Shown here: positions 26,734 through 35,041 of the stretch, piece after piece
Layout: every line of letters starts with the position of its first letter
Position numbering within the stretch: the stretch's first letter is position 1
Assembly (NCBI GenBank): GCA_045636945.1
Contig: JAZTYO010000017.1
Location: forward strand, 21,665-85,664
DNA from: UMGS172 sp045636945
GTDB lineage: Bacteria; Bacillota; Clostridia; Oscillospirales; Acutalibacteraceae
Length of the DNA stretch: 64,000 nt
Direction of reading: 5' to 3'
Translations under genes and position numbers: made by a program
The notes under the pieces: model-generated
What the model saw: only the letters and a program-made list of their open reading frames with translations
Told to the model about the DNA's origin: nothing
Databases searched by the model: none

Positions 26734-26762
26734 ATTATATATTTTTTAGTGCTGTTTGTCAA
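26734..26762 (-). promoter_or_regulatory. Perfect-consensus SigA promoter for pgcA
   Basis: On the minus strand TTGACA (26757-26762) and TATAAT (26734-26739) are 17 bp apart. Confidence 0.88.
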
Positions 26763-26906
26763 GTGGACCGAGTGTTTGTTGGTTTTTAGATGAATGTTGT
26801 AATAATACTCATTTAAAACAGAAAGAATATAACCTTTTTTTATAAATTAGTTATTGATTTACACGCGTCAATAAAGTAAAATAAAATTATATAAAGGAGT
26901 GTTTTT

Positions 26907-27581
26907 ATGAAGGTTACTTGGATAACACAAGCAGGGCTTGTGTTTGAGGCTGACGGTAAAAGAATAGTTGTTGACCCTTATCTTTCGGACAGTTGCTGTA
27001 AGGTCAATCCGAAGTCTAAAAGAAGAATTCCCGTAGATGAAAAATATCTTAATCAAGAGTATGATATTGTTATTTTCACACACGATCATATGGATCATAC
27101 CGACCCTGAAACGTATCCCGTGATTCTTAATAAAGGAAATCCCAAAACCGTGCTTTGCCCGTATTCTTCATGGAACGTTGTAAGAGAACTTAAGGGAAAC
27201 AATAATTACGTTATGTTCAACGCAGGTACAACCTGGACCGAGGGCAATATCAAGTTTAAGGCTATAAAAGCCGAGCATAGCGACCGTGAGGCAATCGGAG
27301 TTGCTATATATTTTGAGGACAAGATATATTATGTTACGGGTGATACACTTTATAACCAAAGTGTTGTCGATGGTGCTCCTGAGGGTGCTGATTATATGTT
27401 CATTCCTGTGAACGGCATTGGTAATAATATGAATATGACCGATGCGGCTGAATTTGCCGAAGCGGTTAATTGTGATAGAGTTGTACCCTTGCACGTCGGA
27501 CTGTTTGACGATAAAAAGCCCGAGGATTTTAAATCCGACCGTAGATTTATAATGGAAGTATATAAGGAGTATGAACTCTGA
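26907..27581 (+). CDS. MBL-fold metal-dependent hydrolase (UlaG-like)
   Basis: The 224-residue protein has the metallo-beta-lactamase fold motif THDHMDHTDP at about residue 53 and further histidines in KAEHSDREAIG and VPLHVGLF. It resembles the UlaG/YtkL group of small cytosolic hydrolases, some of which open L-ascorbate 6-phosphate lactone. Two zinc or manganese ions would be bound. It has an AAAGGAGTG ribosome site and a possible promoter TTTACA-18-TAAAAT at 26858-26887. No PTS ascorbate genes are near, so the substrate is open. Confidence 0.85.
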   Translation: MKVTWITQAGLVFEADGKRIVVDPYLSDSCCKVNPKSKRRIPVDEKYLNQEYDIVIFTHDHMDHTDPETYPVILNKGNPKTVLCPYSSWNVVRELKGNNNYVMFNAGTTWTEGNIKFKAIKAEHSDREAIGVAIYFEDKIYYVTGDTLYNQSVVDGAPEGADYMFIPVNGIGNNMNMTDAAEFAEAVNCDRVVPLHVGLFDDKKPEDFKSDRRFIMEVYKEYEL

Positions 27582-27623
27582 TTGTTTATTGATTTGAGGT
27601 GGCCTTTATTTTTGAAGAAATAA

Positions 27624-28682
27624 AGTAAGGCAAACACTGCCGACGAGCTTCGTGCCGATATTGATAAGGCTTTCTCGCTTATCGCAGGTAAGCATAAATT
27701 GAGCCTTCACGCTATCTATGCAGATACCGACGAGAAGGTAGACCTCGATGAGCTTGAGCCTAAGCATTTCCAAAAGTGGGTTGATTGGGCAAAGGCAAAC
27801 GGCTACGGTCTTGACTTTAACCCTACCTGCTTCTCGCATCCTATGGCAGATAGCGGTTTTACTATCTCCAGCGCAGATGAGAAGGTCAGAAATTTCTGGA
27901 TTAAGCATTGCATTAAGTCCAGAAAGATTGCTGAGTATTTCGGTAAAGAGCTTGGTCAGACCTGCTGCACTAATTTCTGGTTCCCCGATGGATATAAGGA
28001 TATTCCCGTTGACAGTGAAGCACCACGTCGTCGTATGATGACTGCTTTGGATGAGGTTTTTGCAGAGCCTATCGATGAAAAGTATAACCTTGACGGTATC
28101 GAGAGTAAGGTATTCGGTATCGGTGCCGAGAGCTATACAGTTGGTTCTAACGAGTTCTGTGTTGCTTATGCAACCTCCAGAAATAAGATGTGCACCCTTG
28201 ATGCAGGTCACTATCATCCTACCGAGGTTATTTCCGATAAGATTCCTACCGTACTTCTTTTCACTAATGACCTTCTTTTGCACGTCAGCCGTCCTGTTCG
28301 TTGGGACTCTGACCACGTAATCGTTCTTGATGACGAGCTTTGTGCAATCGCACATTCTATCGTCCGCAACAACCTTCTTGACCGTACTCACATCGGTCTT
28401 GACTTCTTCGATGCAAGTATCAACCGTGTTGCCGCGTGGGTTATCGGCATGAGAAATATGCAGAAGGCTCTCTTGAAGGCACTTCTTGAGCCTACCTCAG
28501 AGCTTCAGAAAATCGAGCTTGAGGGTGACTATACTTCAAGACTTGCACTTACCGAAGAGTATAAGTCTTATCCTTTCGGTGCGGTTTGGGATTACTTCTG
28601 TGAGGTCAACGGCGTTCCCGTTGGCGAGGATTGGCTCAAAGAGGTCAAATCTTACGAATCAGAGGTTTTCTGTAAGAGATAA
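27624..28682 (+). pseudogene. rhaA: L-rhamnose isomerase, truncated at the 5' end
   Basis: The open frame from 27624 begins at a residue (GKANTADELRADIDKAFSLI, after two codons) that corresponds to about residue 85 of full-length RhaA, and it is preceded at once by TAA. From there to the C-terminus the match to RhaA is continuous, including VESKLFGIG-type and LDAGHYHPTEVISDK metal-site segments and HIGLDFFDASINR. About 85 residues that help form the barrel are absent. There is no start codon or ribosome site; the first in-frame TTG is at 27699. A deletion joining the end of the MBL gene to mid-rhaA explains it. An assembly error is the alternative. Confidence 0.8.
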
Positions 28683-28683
28683 T

Positions 28684-28721
28684 AAAAAAAATACCGTCAT
28701 TCATAATGACGGTATTTTTTT
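28684..28721. terminator. Bidirectional terminator after rhaA remnant
   Basis: AAAAAAATACCGTCATT pairs with AATGACGGTATTTTTTT across a three-base loop. Confidence 0.92.
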
Positions 28722-28725
28722 AGAT

Positions 28726-29121
28726 TCAATAATCGATAAAAATTAGTAACGCATCCTGCTTTTCCTTTGATAGGTTACGGAAACGCTTTATAAGCTCTAC
28801 TTCGCTATCGCTTAGCTCAACAGTATCGTTAATTTCTTCATTGTAAGCTAAATAGGTTGAAAATCTCATCGGTGACTTTTGCTTAATGAGGTCAGAATAA
28901 CTTTGAATGGTATTACCTAATAATATATCACAGGATACACAATAAAGCTCGCTGATTTTTTTGATTACTGAGATAGGTGGTTCGGTATCGGTTTCATATC
29001 GAGCGTATGTGTCACGTTTAATATTAAGTAAATCGGCAACCTCTTGCTGACTCCAACGTTTTTCTTTTCTCAGTGATAAAAGCAATTTACCAAGTTCGCT
29101 TCTTTTGGTATCTTTAGCCAT
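28726..29121 (-). CDS. XRE-family transcriptional regulator
   Basis: The 131-residue protein has a Cro/CI-type helix-turn-helix at residues 8-65 (LGKLLLSLRKEKRWSQQEVADLLNIKRDTYARYE), then a short C-terminal tail with an EVELIKRFRNLSKEKQDALL element common in clostridial XRE proteins. It is divergent from tRNA-Thr. The target is unknown. The domain assignment is secure. Confidence 0.9.
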   Translation of the reverse strand: MAKDTKRSELGKLLLSLRKEKRWSQQEVADLLNIKRDTYARYETDTEPPISVIKKISELYCVSCDILLGNTIQSYSDLIKQKSPMRFSTYLAYNEEINDTVELSDSEVELIKRFRNLSKEKQDALLIFIDY

Positions 29122-29149
29122 AATATACCTCTCAATATAAAAATTTCGC

Positions 29150-29178
29150 TTGACTTAGCGTGTGATAGTTGTTATAAT
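29150..29178 (+). promoter_or_regulatory. Promoter for tRNA-Thr
   Basis: TTGACT (29150-29155) and TATAAT (29173-29178) are 17 bp apart, ending 13 bases before the tRNA. Confidence 0.85.
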
Positions 29179-29191
29179 CTTAAAAGTCAGT

Positions 29192-29267
29192 GCTGGAGTG
29201 GCTCAGTTGGTAGAGCAGCTGATTCGTAATCAGCAGGTCGTGGGTTCGAGTCCCATCTTCAGCTCCA
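29192..29267 (+). tRNA. tRNA-Thr (anticodon CGT)
   Basis: The 76-base gene folds as a cloverleaf. The acceptor stem is GCTGGAG with CTTCAGC (one G-T pair), the D arm contains AGTTGGTAGAGC, the anticodon stem GCTGA/TCAGC encloses loop TTCGTAA, and the T arm carries GGTTCGAGTCC. The anticodon CGT reads ACG threonine codons. CCA is encoded. A terminator follows directly. Confidence 0.96.
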
Positions 29268-29268
29268 A

Positions 29269-29297
29269 AAAGGTCTCTGTTTTACAGAGGCCTTAAA
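29269..29297. terminator. Terminator after tRNA-Thr
   Basis: AAGGTCTCTG pairs with CAGAGGCCTT (one G-T) and is followed by a T run. It can also act for the convergent gene. Confidence 0.8.
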
Positions 29298-29856
29298 TTT
29301 TTGTTCCAGTCAGACCCTCTGTTGCCTTTAAAAGCACCTTTATCGGGTCGTTAAGGAAATTGTCTACTACGGTGTTAGCGGTTTCATCATCGGGAACTAA
29401 AATACTTATCGAAGCTAATGTAAGTTCATTATCCATAACAGAGCAAGTAACGTAAACGCCGAATTCTGTTTTTTCTTTATTAACCTTGTTATTACGTTGG
29501 TTGCGACGTCGTTCTATAACCTGATTTGCAATTTCAAGAGAACGTTCTCTGACAGAGAAGGGAACACTGTTACCCAACGCTTTGGAAATTTCTGAACAAT
29601 CTCCGGTAGCTACATAGAATTTTAGACCATTTTCTTCTTCAAAAACGCCGATATTACCATTTTCTTCAAGGTCGGTTATTGCAAATGCAACCTCGAAATA
29701 ATTTGCAATGCCGTCAAAATGTAAACGTTCCTTTAATCTTTCAAGAGCGATAGGTTCTTTAATGTTATCTAAAATATAGCAAATAAGTACACGGATTTCG
29801 GTTCTGCTATTAAGACCACCTGGGGTTACTCCCGCAGTTAAAGCGTCAGAATACAT
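29293..29856 (-). CDS. DUF4364-like protein
   Basis: The 187-residue protein looks like the clostridial DUF4364 family. Its N-terminal winged-helix-like region (RVLICYILDNIKEPIALERLKERL, then ITDLEENGNIGVFEEENGLKFYVAT) is followed by a beta-rich C-terminal half beginning at EFGVYVTCSV. The start follows AAAGGAGG. The layout suggests a DNA-binding or sensor protein, but no function is established. It is transcribed divergently from the coiled-coil gene at 29984. Confidence 0.65.
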   Translation of the reverse strand: MYSDALTAGVTPGGLNSRTEIRVLICYILDNIKEPIALERLKERLHFDGIANYFEVAFAITDLEENGNIGVFEEENGLKFYVATGDCSEISKALGNSVPFSVRERSLEIANQVIERRRNQRNNKVNKEKTEFGVYVTCSVMDNELTLASISILVPDDETANTVVDNFLNDPIKVLLKATEGLTGTKI

Positions 29857-29917
29857 AACAAAAACCTCCTTTTGTGAATATTATACACTATTTTACGTAA
29901 ATTACAAGTCTTTAGTG

Positions 29918-29946
29918 TTGAATTGCTATTTAATTTATAGTATAAT
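29918..29946 (+). promoter_or_regulatory. Promoter for coiled-coil gene
   Basis: TTGAAT (29918-29923) and TATAAT (29941-29946) are 17 bp apart. Confidence 0.7.
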
Positions 29947-29983
29947 AACTAAATAACAAATACCTTATCATGAGGTGGATATT

Positions 29984-30619
29984 ATGAAAAAAAAGAAACT
30001 TATCGCAGAAATGAACCTTGTTATAGAAAAGAATAATAAGCTTTTTAACAAATGTCAGGAACTTGAAAATTTATTAAATGAAAAAATTAATCAAATTGAT
30101 GAACTTACTGCTTCTGTCGCAGAGGTTGCTGCTGAAAACGAATTACTAAAAGCGGAGCTTAAATCCGCTGCGTACAACATCTTGCAAAATGGCAGAGAAC
30201 CGTTGAACACTGCCGATACATTAGAGATGCTAGCTAATATTAACAACGACTGCGTCGATGTTGATTTCAAAAATAAAGAGGAAGAGCCCGTTAAAGTTTC
30301 AACATCTTATACTATCGAAGATATAAAGCCTGTTGAATGCTCAACAGCTTTTATTGCCGAAGAAAAAATCAAAGTTGCATCAAAATCAATAGGTCGTGTA
30401 GTTCTTGAATGTACTAAGCTGTGCAACACTTTTGCTACAATCGGTGACATAAACTCAAAAGATTTGATAAACCTTGCCCTTGGAAGGACAGAGGTGTTTA
30501 AATCTGAAGTATTGCAGCTTGCAACCGACGGTAAAACAGCAAACAGTATTGAATGTGAATTAAATTCAAAAGAACAGGCAGTTTTTGAGTACTTCGAACT
30601 GTTAAAAAATCAAACCTAA
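29984..30619 (+). CDS. Hypothetical coiled-coil protein
   Basis: I do not recognise this 211-residue protein. Residues 1-60 form a likely coiled coil with heptad leucines (MNLVIEKNNKLFNKCQELEN onward). A Glu/Lys/Val-rich middle follows, then a predicted helical C-terminal domain from about residue 130. The ATG at 29984 is chosen over the GTG at 29975 because GAGGTGG overlaps the latter. No signal peptide or membrane segment is seen, so it is cytoplasmic. It has its own promoter and lies between a DUF4364-like gene and serA; neither neighbour suggests a role. Confidence 0.7.
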   Translation: MKKKKLIAEMNLVIEKNNKLFNKCQELENLLNEKINQIDELTASVAEVAAENELLKAELKSAAYNILQNGREPLNTADTLEMLANINNDCVDVDFKNKEEEPVKVSTSYTIEDIKPVECSTAFIAEEKIKVASKSIGRVVLECTKLCNTFATIGDINSKDLINLALGRTEVFKSEVLQLATDGKTANSIECELNSKEQAVFEYFELLKNQT

Positions 30620-30702
30620 GCAAAGTTTGATATTTATTTAACAATGTTGCTGTGATTTTCGAAAAATGTTATAAAAAATTAGTTCGATTTTTAACAAACC
30701 TC

Positions 30703-30730
30703 TTGACATTACTGCTGCATATTATATAAT
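30703..30730 (+). promoter_or_regulatory. Promoter for serA
   Basis: TTGACA (30703-30708) and TATAAT (30725-30730) are 16 bp apart. Confidence 0.8.
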
Positions 30731-30781
30731 ATAGATATTATCTGATTTTGTCAGAATAAAACGAATTCGGAGGAATTAAAA

Positions 30782-31957
30782 ATGTATAACATTAAAACCT
30801 ATAACAAAATTTCTGCAATCGGACTTCAAGAGTTCGACGCTACTGCATACACCTGTGGTGACGAGGTTGCTGATCCTGTCGGTGCTATCGTTCGTTCTGC
30901 TGCATTGCATGATGTAGAGTTTGACAAGACACTGCTTGCTATTGCACGTGCAGGCGCTGGTACCAACAATATTCCTGTTGACCGTTGTGCTGAAGAGGGT
31001 ATCGTTGTATTTAACACTCCCGGTGCTAACGCAAACGCTGTTATGGAACTTGTTATTGCAGGTCTTCTTATCTGCTCCCGCCGTGTAATCCCTGCAATTA
31101 AATGGGCTGAGACCCTTAAGGGTAACGGTGCTGAGGTTGGCAAGATGGTAGAAAAAGGTAAAGGTGCCTTCGTTGGTCCCGAAATCAAGGGTAAGAGCCT
31201 TGGTGTTATCGGACTTGGTGCTATCGGTGTGCAGGTTGCTAACGCTGCTAACGCTCTCGGTATGAAGGTTTACGGTTATGACCCCTATCTTTCGGTTGAC
31301 GCTGCTTGGAATCTTTCTCATAACGCAATCCACGCAATGGACCTTAACGAGATTTATGAGAAGTGTGATTATATCACTCTTCACGTTCCGCTTACTCCTG
31401 ATACTAAGGGACTTATCAATAAAGAAACCATTGCTAAGTGCAAGGACGGTGTTAGAATTCTTAACTTTGCTCGTGGTGATTTGGTCGATTCTGCTGACAT
31501 TCTTACAGCTCTCGACGAGGGTAAAGTAGCAGCATATGTTACAGATTTCCCCTCTGACGACGTTATCGGTGCTGACGGTGTTATTGCTATTCCTCACCTT
31601 GGTGCATCCACTCCCGAATCTGAGGATAACTGTGCTAAGATGGCTGCAATCGAGCTTATTGAGTATATTGAAAAGGGTAACATTGTAAACTCGGTAAATA
31701 TGCCTAACATTTCTATGCCCCGTACGGGTGATGAGAGAATTTGTGTAATTCACAAGAACGTTCCTGCCGTTATCAACAAGATTACCGGTATTGTTTCCGA
31801 GTCCAACATTAATATTAATAATATGCTTAACAAGTCCAAGAAGGATTTTGCATACACCATGCTTGACCTTGAGGAAAAAGACCTTGCTAAGGTTGACGCT
31901 ATTGCTAAGGCAATCGGTGATATGGAAGAAGTTATCCGCGTAAGAGTTATCCGCTGA
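30782..31957 (+). CDS. serA: D-3-phosphoglycerate dehydrogenase
   Basis: SerA oxidises 3-phosphoglycerate with NAD in the first step of serine synthesis. The 391-residue enzyme has the NAD-binding GVIGLGAIGVQVA motif near residue 141, catalytic Arg in NFARGDLVD, the HLGASTPESEDN segment with the catalytic histidine, and a C-terminal ACT domain (about residues 320-391) that could sense serine. No separate intervening domain is present, so it is the short SerA type. The strong GGAGG site and promoter suggest high expression. Its TGA overlaps the ATG of the next gene. Confidence 0.94.
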   Translation: MYNIKTYNKISAIGLQEFDATAYTCGDEVADPVGAIVRSAALHDVEFDKTLLAIARAGAGTNNIPVDRCAEEGIVVFNTPGANANAVMELVIAGLLICSRRVIPAIKWAETLKGNGAEVGKMVEKGKGAFVGPEIKGKSLGVIGLGAIGVQVANAANALGMKVYGYDPYLSVDAAWNLSHNAIHAMDLNEIYEKCDYITLHVPLTPDTKGLINKETIAKCKDGVRILNFARGDLVDSADILTALDEGKVAAYVTDFPSDDVIGADGVIAIPHLGASTPESEDNCAKMAAIELIEYIEKGNIVNSVNMPNISMPRTGDERICVIHKNVPAVINKITGIVSESNININNMLNKSKKDFAYTMLDLEEKDLAKVDAIAKAIGDMEEVIRVRVIR

Positions 31958-32847
31958 TGGACGATTACAGAAAAAGACAATCTGACCGTTTGAGGCAGGA
32001 AAGAATAAAACGCGCTAAACGTAAAAATATTATTATTCTTGTTGAAACCGCGTTGATTATTATTCTTACAATTGCTCTTATATGTGTCAGTGTGAGCTAC
32101 GTTAATTTTAAAGGTAAAATTGCATTACCCGATGGTACTCCGTCGGGTGATGTTGCTACATCATCTAGTGATAATACTTCTTCAGCGGGTAGTAATACTT
32201 CGTATGAAGGTCCTACCGATGAACAGCTTCTTATGATGGCTGAGGTAGATAAATGGTATTTGAAATTGGTCAACCCTGATGTCAGCGTTTCTAACGATTT
32301 TATCAGCAACGTTGACCGTGTGGCCATCAAGGATAAATACACAAGCGGTTCGGAATCTAGTAAGTATATTGACAAACGTGTTAAAGAACCGTTTGAAAAT
32401 ATGTGTAAGGCTGCAGCTGAAGACGGTATTATCTTGATTTCGATTTCTTCGTACCGTTCTTATAACTATCAGCAGAATCTTTATAACCGCAGGGTAGAGA
32501 GATGTATGCGAGAGGACGGTCTTAATGAAGAAGCTGCTAAAAAGAAGGCTGCTACCATTGTTGCTGTACCCGGAACGAGTGAGCATCATTTGGGAATGGC
32601 AGTTGATATCAATTCGGTTGAAACCTCGTTTGAAAACACAAGAGCTTTCGATTGGCTACAGGAGCATGCTGAGGAATACGGTTTTATTCTGAGATTTCCG
32701 AAGGACAAGCAGGATATAACCAAGATAATATATGAACCTTGGCATTACCGCTATGTTGGTGTTGAACACGCTAAGGCAATCAATGAACTTGATATGTGCC
32801 TTGAGGAGTATATCGAGTACTTAAAATCAGGCGGAATAAAAAATTAA
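31957..32847 (+). CDS. M15-family D-alanyl-D-alanine carboxypeptidase (VanY/DacB-like)
   Basis: The 296-residue protein has a basic N-terminus, one membrane anchor (about residues 24-45), a Ser/Thr-rich linker and an extracellular peptidase M15B domain. Motifs SSYRSYNYQQNLY, GTSEHHLGMAVDIN (zinc His and Asp) and EPWHYRYVG (final zinc His with catalytic Glu) are complete. It trims the terminal D-Ala of peptidoglycan stem peptides. It overlaps serA through TGATG, an unexpected pairing of amino-acid and wall genes. No vancomycin-resistance genes are adjacent, so general wall remodelling is the likely role. Confidence 0.9.
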   Translation: MDDYRKRQSDRLRQERIKRAKRKNIIILVETALIIILTIALICVSVSYVNFKGKIALPDGTPSGDVATSSSDNTSSAGSNTSYEGPTDEQLLMMAEVDKWYLKLVNPDVSVSNDFISNVDRVAIKDKYTSGSESSKYIDKRVKEPFENMCKAAAEDGIILISISSYRSYNYQQNLYNRRVERCMREDGLNEEAAKKKAATIVAVPGTSEHHLGMAVDINSVETSFENTRAFDWLQEHAEEYGFILRFPKDKQDITKIIYEPWHYRYVGVEHAKAINELDMCLEEYIEYLKSGGIKN

Positions 32848-32866
32848 ATATTTTCATAAATAATGG

Positions 32867-32895
32867 TTGACAAAATGAGTTGTATGTATTATAAT
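32867..32895 (+). promoter_or_regulatory. Perfect-consensus promoter for infC operon
   Basis: TTGACA (32867-32872) and TATAAT (32890-32895) are 17 bp apart. Confidence 0.9.
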
Positions 32896-32901
32896 ACAAT
32901 G

Positions 32902-33030
32902 GACAACAAAGTTGGGCATCATCCGCTCACACCTCAAAGTTTCGTCTTAAGAGGTCAATAGGTCAACAAACTTTTGTTTTGTTTTGCTTATTGTGCGCGG
33001 ATATTTTATGTCCGCGCATTTGTTTTTTAG
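32902..33030 (+). promoter_or_regulatory. L20-leader-type attenuator of infC-rpmI-rplT
   Basis: The leader holds an intrinsic terminator (TGCGCGGA at 32994-33001 with TCCGCGCA at 33011-33018, then T run). ATCCGCTCACA at 32921-32931 can pair with 32992-33002 in ten of eleven positions, covering the 5' arm of the terminator. These alternative helices match the known logic in which ribosomal protein L20 binds the leader and favours termination. Confidence 0.75.
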
Positions 33031-33048
33031 TTTCGGAGGTGTTTTACC

Positions 33049-33570
33049 ATCAGTAAGCAGGAACACGCAATCAATGAAGAAATCAGAGAAAAGGAAGTCC
33101 GCGTCGTTGGTAACGACGGATCACAGTTAGGCCTTATGTCTTCAAAAGAGGCATATCAGAAGGCGATTGAACAGGATTTAGATCTTGTTCTTATTGCTCC
33201 CAATGCTAAGCCACCCGTATGTAAGATTATGGATTACGGCAAGTTTTTGTTTGAACAGGCCAAGCGTGAAAAGGAAGCCAAGAAAAAGCAAAAGGTTGTT
33301 GAAATTAAGGAAATTCGTATTGTCGGTCTTAATATCGACACTCACGACCTTGAAATCAAAGCTAACAATGCAAGAAAGTTCGTAAAGGGCGGAGATAAGG
33401 TTAAAGTAACGATTCGTTTCAGAGGTCGTGAACTTGGCCACCCCGAAATCGGAACCGAACTTATGCAGAGATTTGCCGATTTCTGTGCAGAGGATGCAGT
33501 TGTTGAAAAGCCTGCCAAGATGGAGGGCCGTAACATGTATATGTTCTTGGGCCCCAAGCCGGCTAAATAA
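33049..33570 (+). CDS. infC: Translation initiation factor IF-3, AUC start codon
   Basis: IF-3 binds the 30S subunit and checks start-codon pairing. The 173-residue product begins SKQEHAINEEIREKEVRVVG, continuous with the IF-3 N-domain, and includes the C-domain RFRGRELGHPEIG. The first base of the frame after the GGAGGT site (33035-33040) that fits is ATC at 33049, eight bases downstream. No ATG, GTG or TTG exists in frame before codon 30, where a start would remove a conserved part. Non-standard infC starts permit IF-3 to repress its own synthesis. It is followed by rpmI and rplT. Confidence 0.93.
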   Translation: MSKQEHAINEEIREKEVRVVGNDGSQLGLMSSKEAYQKAIEQDLDLVLIAPNAKPPVCKIMDYGKFLFEQAKREKEAKKKQKVVEIKEIRIVGLNIDTHDLEIKANNARKFVKGGDKVKVTIRFRGRELGHPEIGTELMQRFADFCAEDAVVEKPAKMEGRNMYMFLGPKPAK

Positions 33571-33603
33571 TTCATTCGTTAATTTTTTCAAGGAGGAATA
33601 ATC

Positions 33604-33801
33604 ATGCCTAAGATGAAAACCCATAGTGGTGCAAAAAAGCGTTTTAAGCTTACCAAGCTTGGAAAGGTAAAGCGCGCCCACGCATTCAAGTCCCACATTC
33701 TTAATAAGAAGACCACCAAGCGTAAGAGAAATCTTCGCGCAGCTGCAGTTGTTGACGTAACAAACGTAGCAAAGGTCAAGAAGATGCTTCCTTACGCATA
33801 A
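33604..33801 (+). CDS. rpmI: 50S ribosomal protein L35
   Basis: The 65-residue basic protein starts MPKMKTHSGAKKRFKLT, the L35 signature, and is of standard length. It is incorporated into the large ribosomal subunit. It has an AAGGAGG site and sits between infC and rplT in the conserved three-gene operon. Confidence 0.97.
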   Translation: MPKMKTHSGAKKRFKLTKLGKVKRAHAFKSHILNKKTTKRKRNLRAAAVVDVTNVAKVKKMLPYA

Positions 33802-33837
33802 GGAACCGCTAAACTAAAATAAACGGAGGTTGCTGAA

Positions 33838-34194
33838 ATGGCACGTATTAAGGGCGCTATTATGACGCGCAAAAGAAGAAAGAAAGTTTTAAAGCTTGCC
33901 AAGGGTTACTTTGGTGCAAAGTCCAAGCTGTTTAAGACCGCCAAAGAAGCGGTTATGAAATCAGGTAACTACGCTTACATCGGTCGTCGTTTGAAGAAGA
34001 GAGATTTCCGTCGTCTTTGGATCACCAGAATTTCTGCTGCTGCAAAGATCAACGGTATGAACTATTCTACTTTTATGAACGGTCTTAAGAAGGCCGGCAT
34101 CGAGCTCAACAGAAAGATGCTCGCAGAGCTTGCCGTTGCTGATGCAGCTGCATTCGCAGCTCTTGCTGAAAAGGCAAAGGCAGCGCTTAAGTAA
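33838..34194 (+). CDS. rplT: 50S ribosomal protein L20
   Basis: The 118-residue protein is full-length L20, with the long basic N-terminal extension (MARIKGAIMTRKRRKKVLKL) and the globular C-domain GLKKAGIELNRKMLAELAV. L20 is an early assembly protein and the repressor that recognises this operon's leader. It ends the operon; no clear terminator is seen before the IS remnant 55 bp downstream. Confidence 0.97.
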   Translation: MARIKGAIMTRKRRKKVLKLAKGYFGAKSKLFKTAKEAVMKSGNYAYIGRRLKKRDFRRLWITRISAAAKINGMNYSTFMNGLKKAGIELNRKMLAELAVADAAAFAALAEKAKAALK

Positions 34195-34291
34195 TTTAAG
34201 ATTTGTACATTGAAAAACCTGTCACGTTCTGGACTGCCCCAATTTGTGCGGACAGTACAAAAAGAACCCTATGGTAGATGAAAATTAAATT

Positions 34292-34665
34292 TTAAGCAAC
34301 ATACTGACTTCGTTTTTCAAGCGGAGTCAGTTTTGTTTTAAGTTGTATACGTTGATGATTGTAGAAATGGATGTACTCACCTATGATGAGGCGAGCCTCA
34401 TCATAGGTCTGAAGTTTTACTCGGTAAATGCACTCTGTCTTGAGAATTGAGAAGAAATTTTCTGCTAAAGCATTGTCATACGGATTGCCACCTCTTGACA
34501 TTCTCGTATCTTTTCAGCCAAGGGCAGATCCCATGCAGGTATATCCATTCGAGATACGAATCCGTAATACCCACTTCGTGATACTTTGAAGAAACGGCAC
34601 ATTTCACTAACTGAATATTTATCTTTGTGACGATAGATTACCATATATTTTACGCTTGTCCTCAC
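34292..34665 (-). pseudogene. IS3 transposase OrfB with internal deletion
   Basis: The N-terminal part (MVIYRHKDKYSVSEMCRFFKVSRSGYYGFVSR, an HTH_21 region) runs to AEKIRECQ and then jumps to the integrase C-terminal end SRGGNPYDNALAENFF...TPLEKRSQYVA. The region with the first two catalytic aspartates is gone. TGTCAAGA at the junction could encode either side, pointing to deletion between short direct repeats. Confidence 0.85.
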
Positions 34666-34999
34666 TTCCTTTCGGTGAGCGAGAGAAAATCTCGCATCAA
34701 TTCATTTTCCATTTCTAAAGATTTAATCTTCGCATCCTTGCGAGCAATGATGTATTTCAGTTCGGCAACTTTATCTTGTTCGCTTACAACATAATCTTTT
34801 GGAGGTCTACCTTTACGTTTTAACGCTACACCCGCTGCAAGTTTTCTTTGCTTAGTGTTATATCGCGCGATGAAATTGTGTACTTGCTCGTATGTAAACC
34901 CATACATTGCTCCAATCTCTCTTAACGTTTTTCCTTGAGCTTTAAGTTCTAATATCTATCTTTCGTATTCTTTAATGTGTCTATATTCTTTTGGCATAC
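34662..34999 (-). pseudogene. IS3 transposase OrfA with nonsense codon
   Basis: The frame from ATG 34999 reads MPKEYRHIKEYER, TAG, then ILELKAQGKTLREIGAMYGF and a complete helix-turn-helix and leucine-rich tail. The TAG replaces what is normally a Glu or Gln codon. The remaining 81-codon ORF from 34907 lacks part of the HTH. Confidence 0.85.
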
Positions 35000-35004
35000 A
35001 AAAT

Positions 35005-35041
35005 CCCCCTATGGTAGTTTCTTTTATTCTACCATAGGGGG
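35005..35041. repeat. 13-bp perfect hairpin inside the IS right end
   Basis: CCCCCTATGGTAG (35005-35017) pairs with CTACCATAGGGGG (35029-35041), 11-base loop, just before orfA. Such a hairpin in mRNA arriving from outside would hide the transposase start region. Confidence 0.8.

Noticed and set aside
29192..29300. tRNA-Thr as an integration site.
   Set aside because: No integrase gene and no repeat of the tRNA 3' end were seen in the window.
30776..31753. A 325-codon minus-strand ORF opposite serA.
   Set aside because: Antisense shadow of serA with Thr/Asn/Val-rich nonsense composition.
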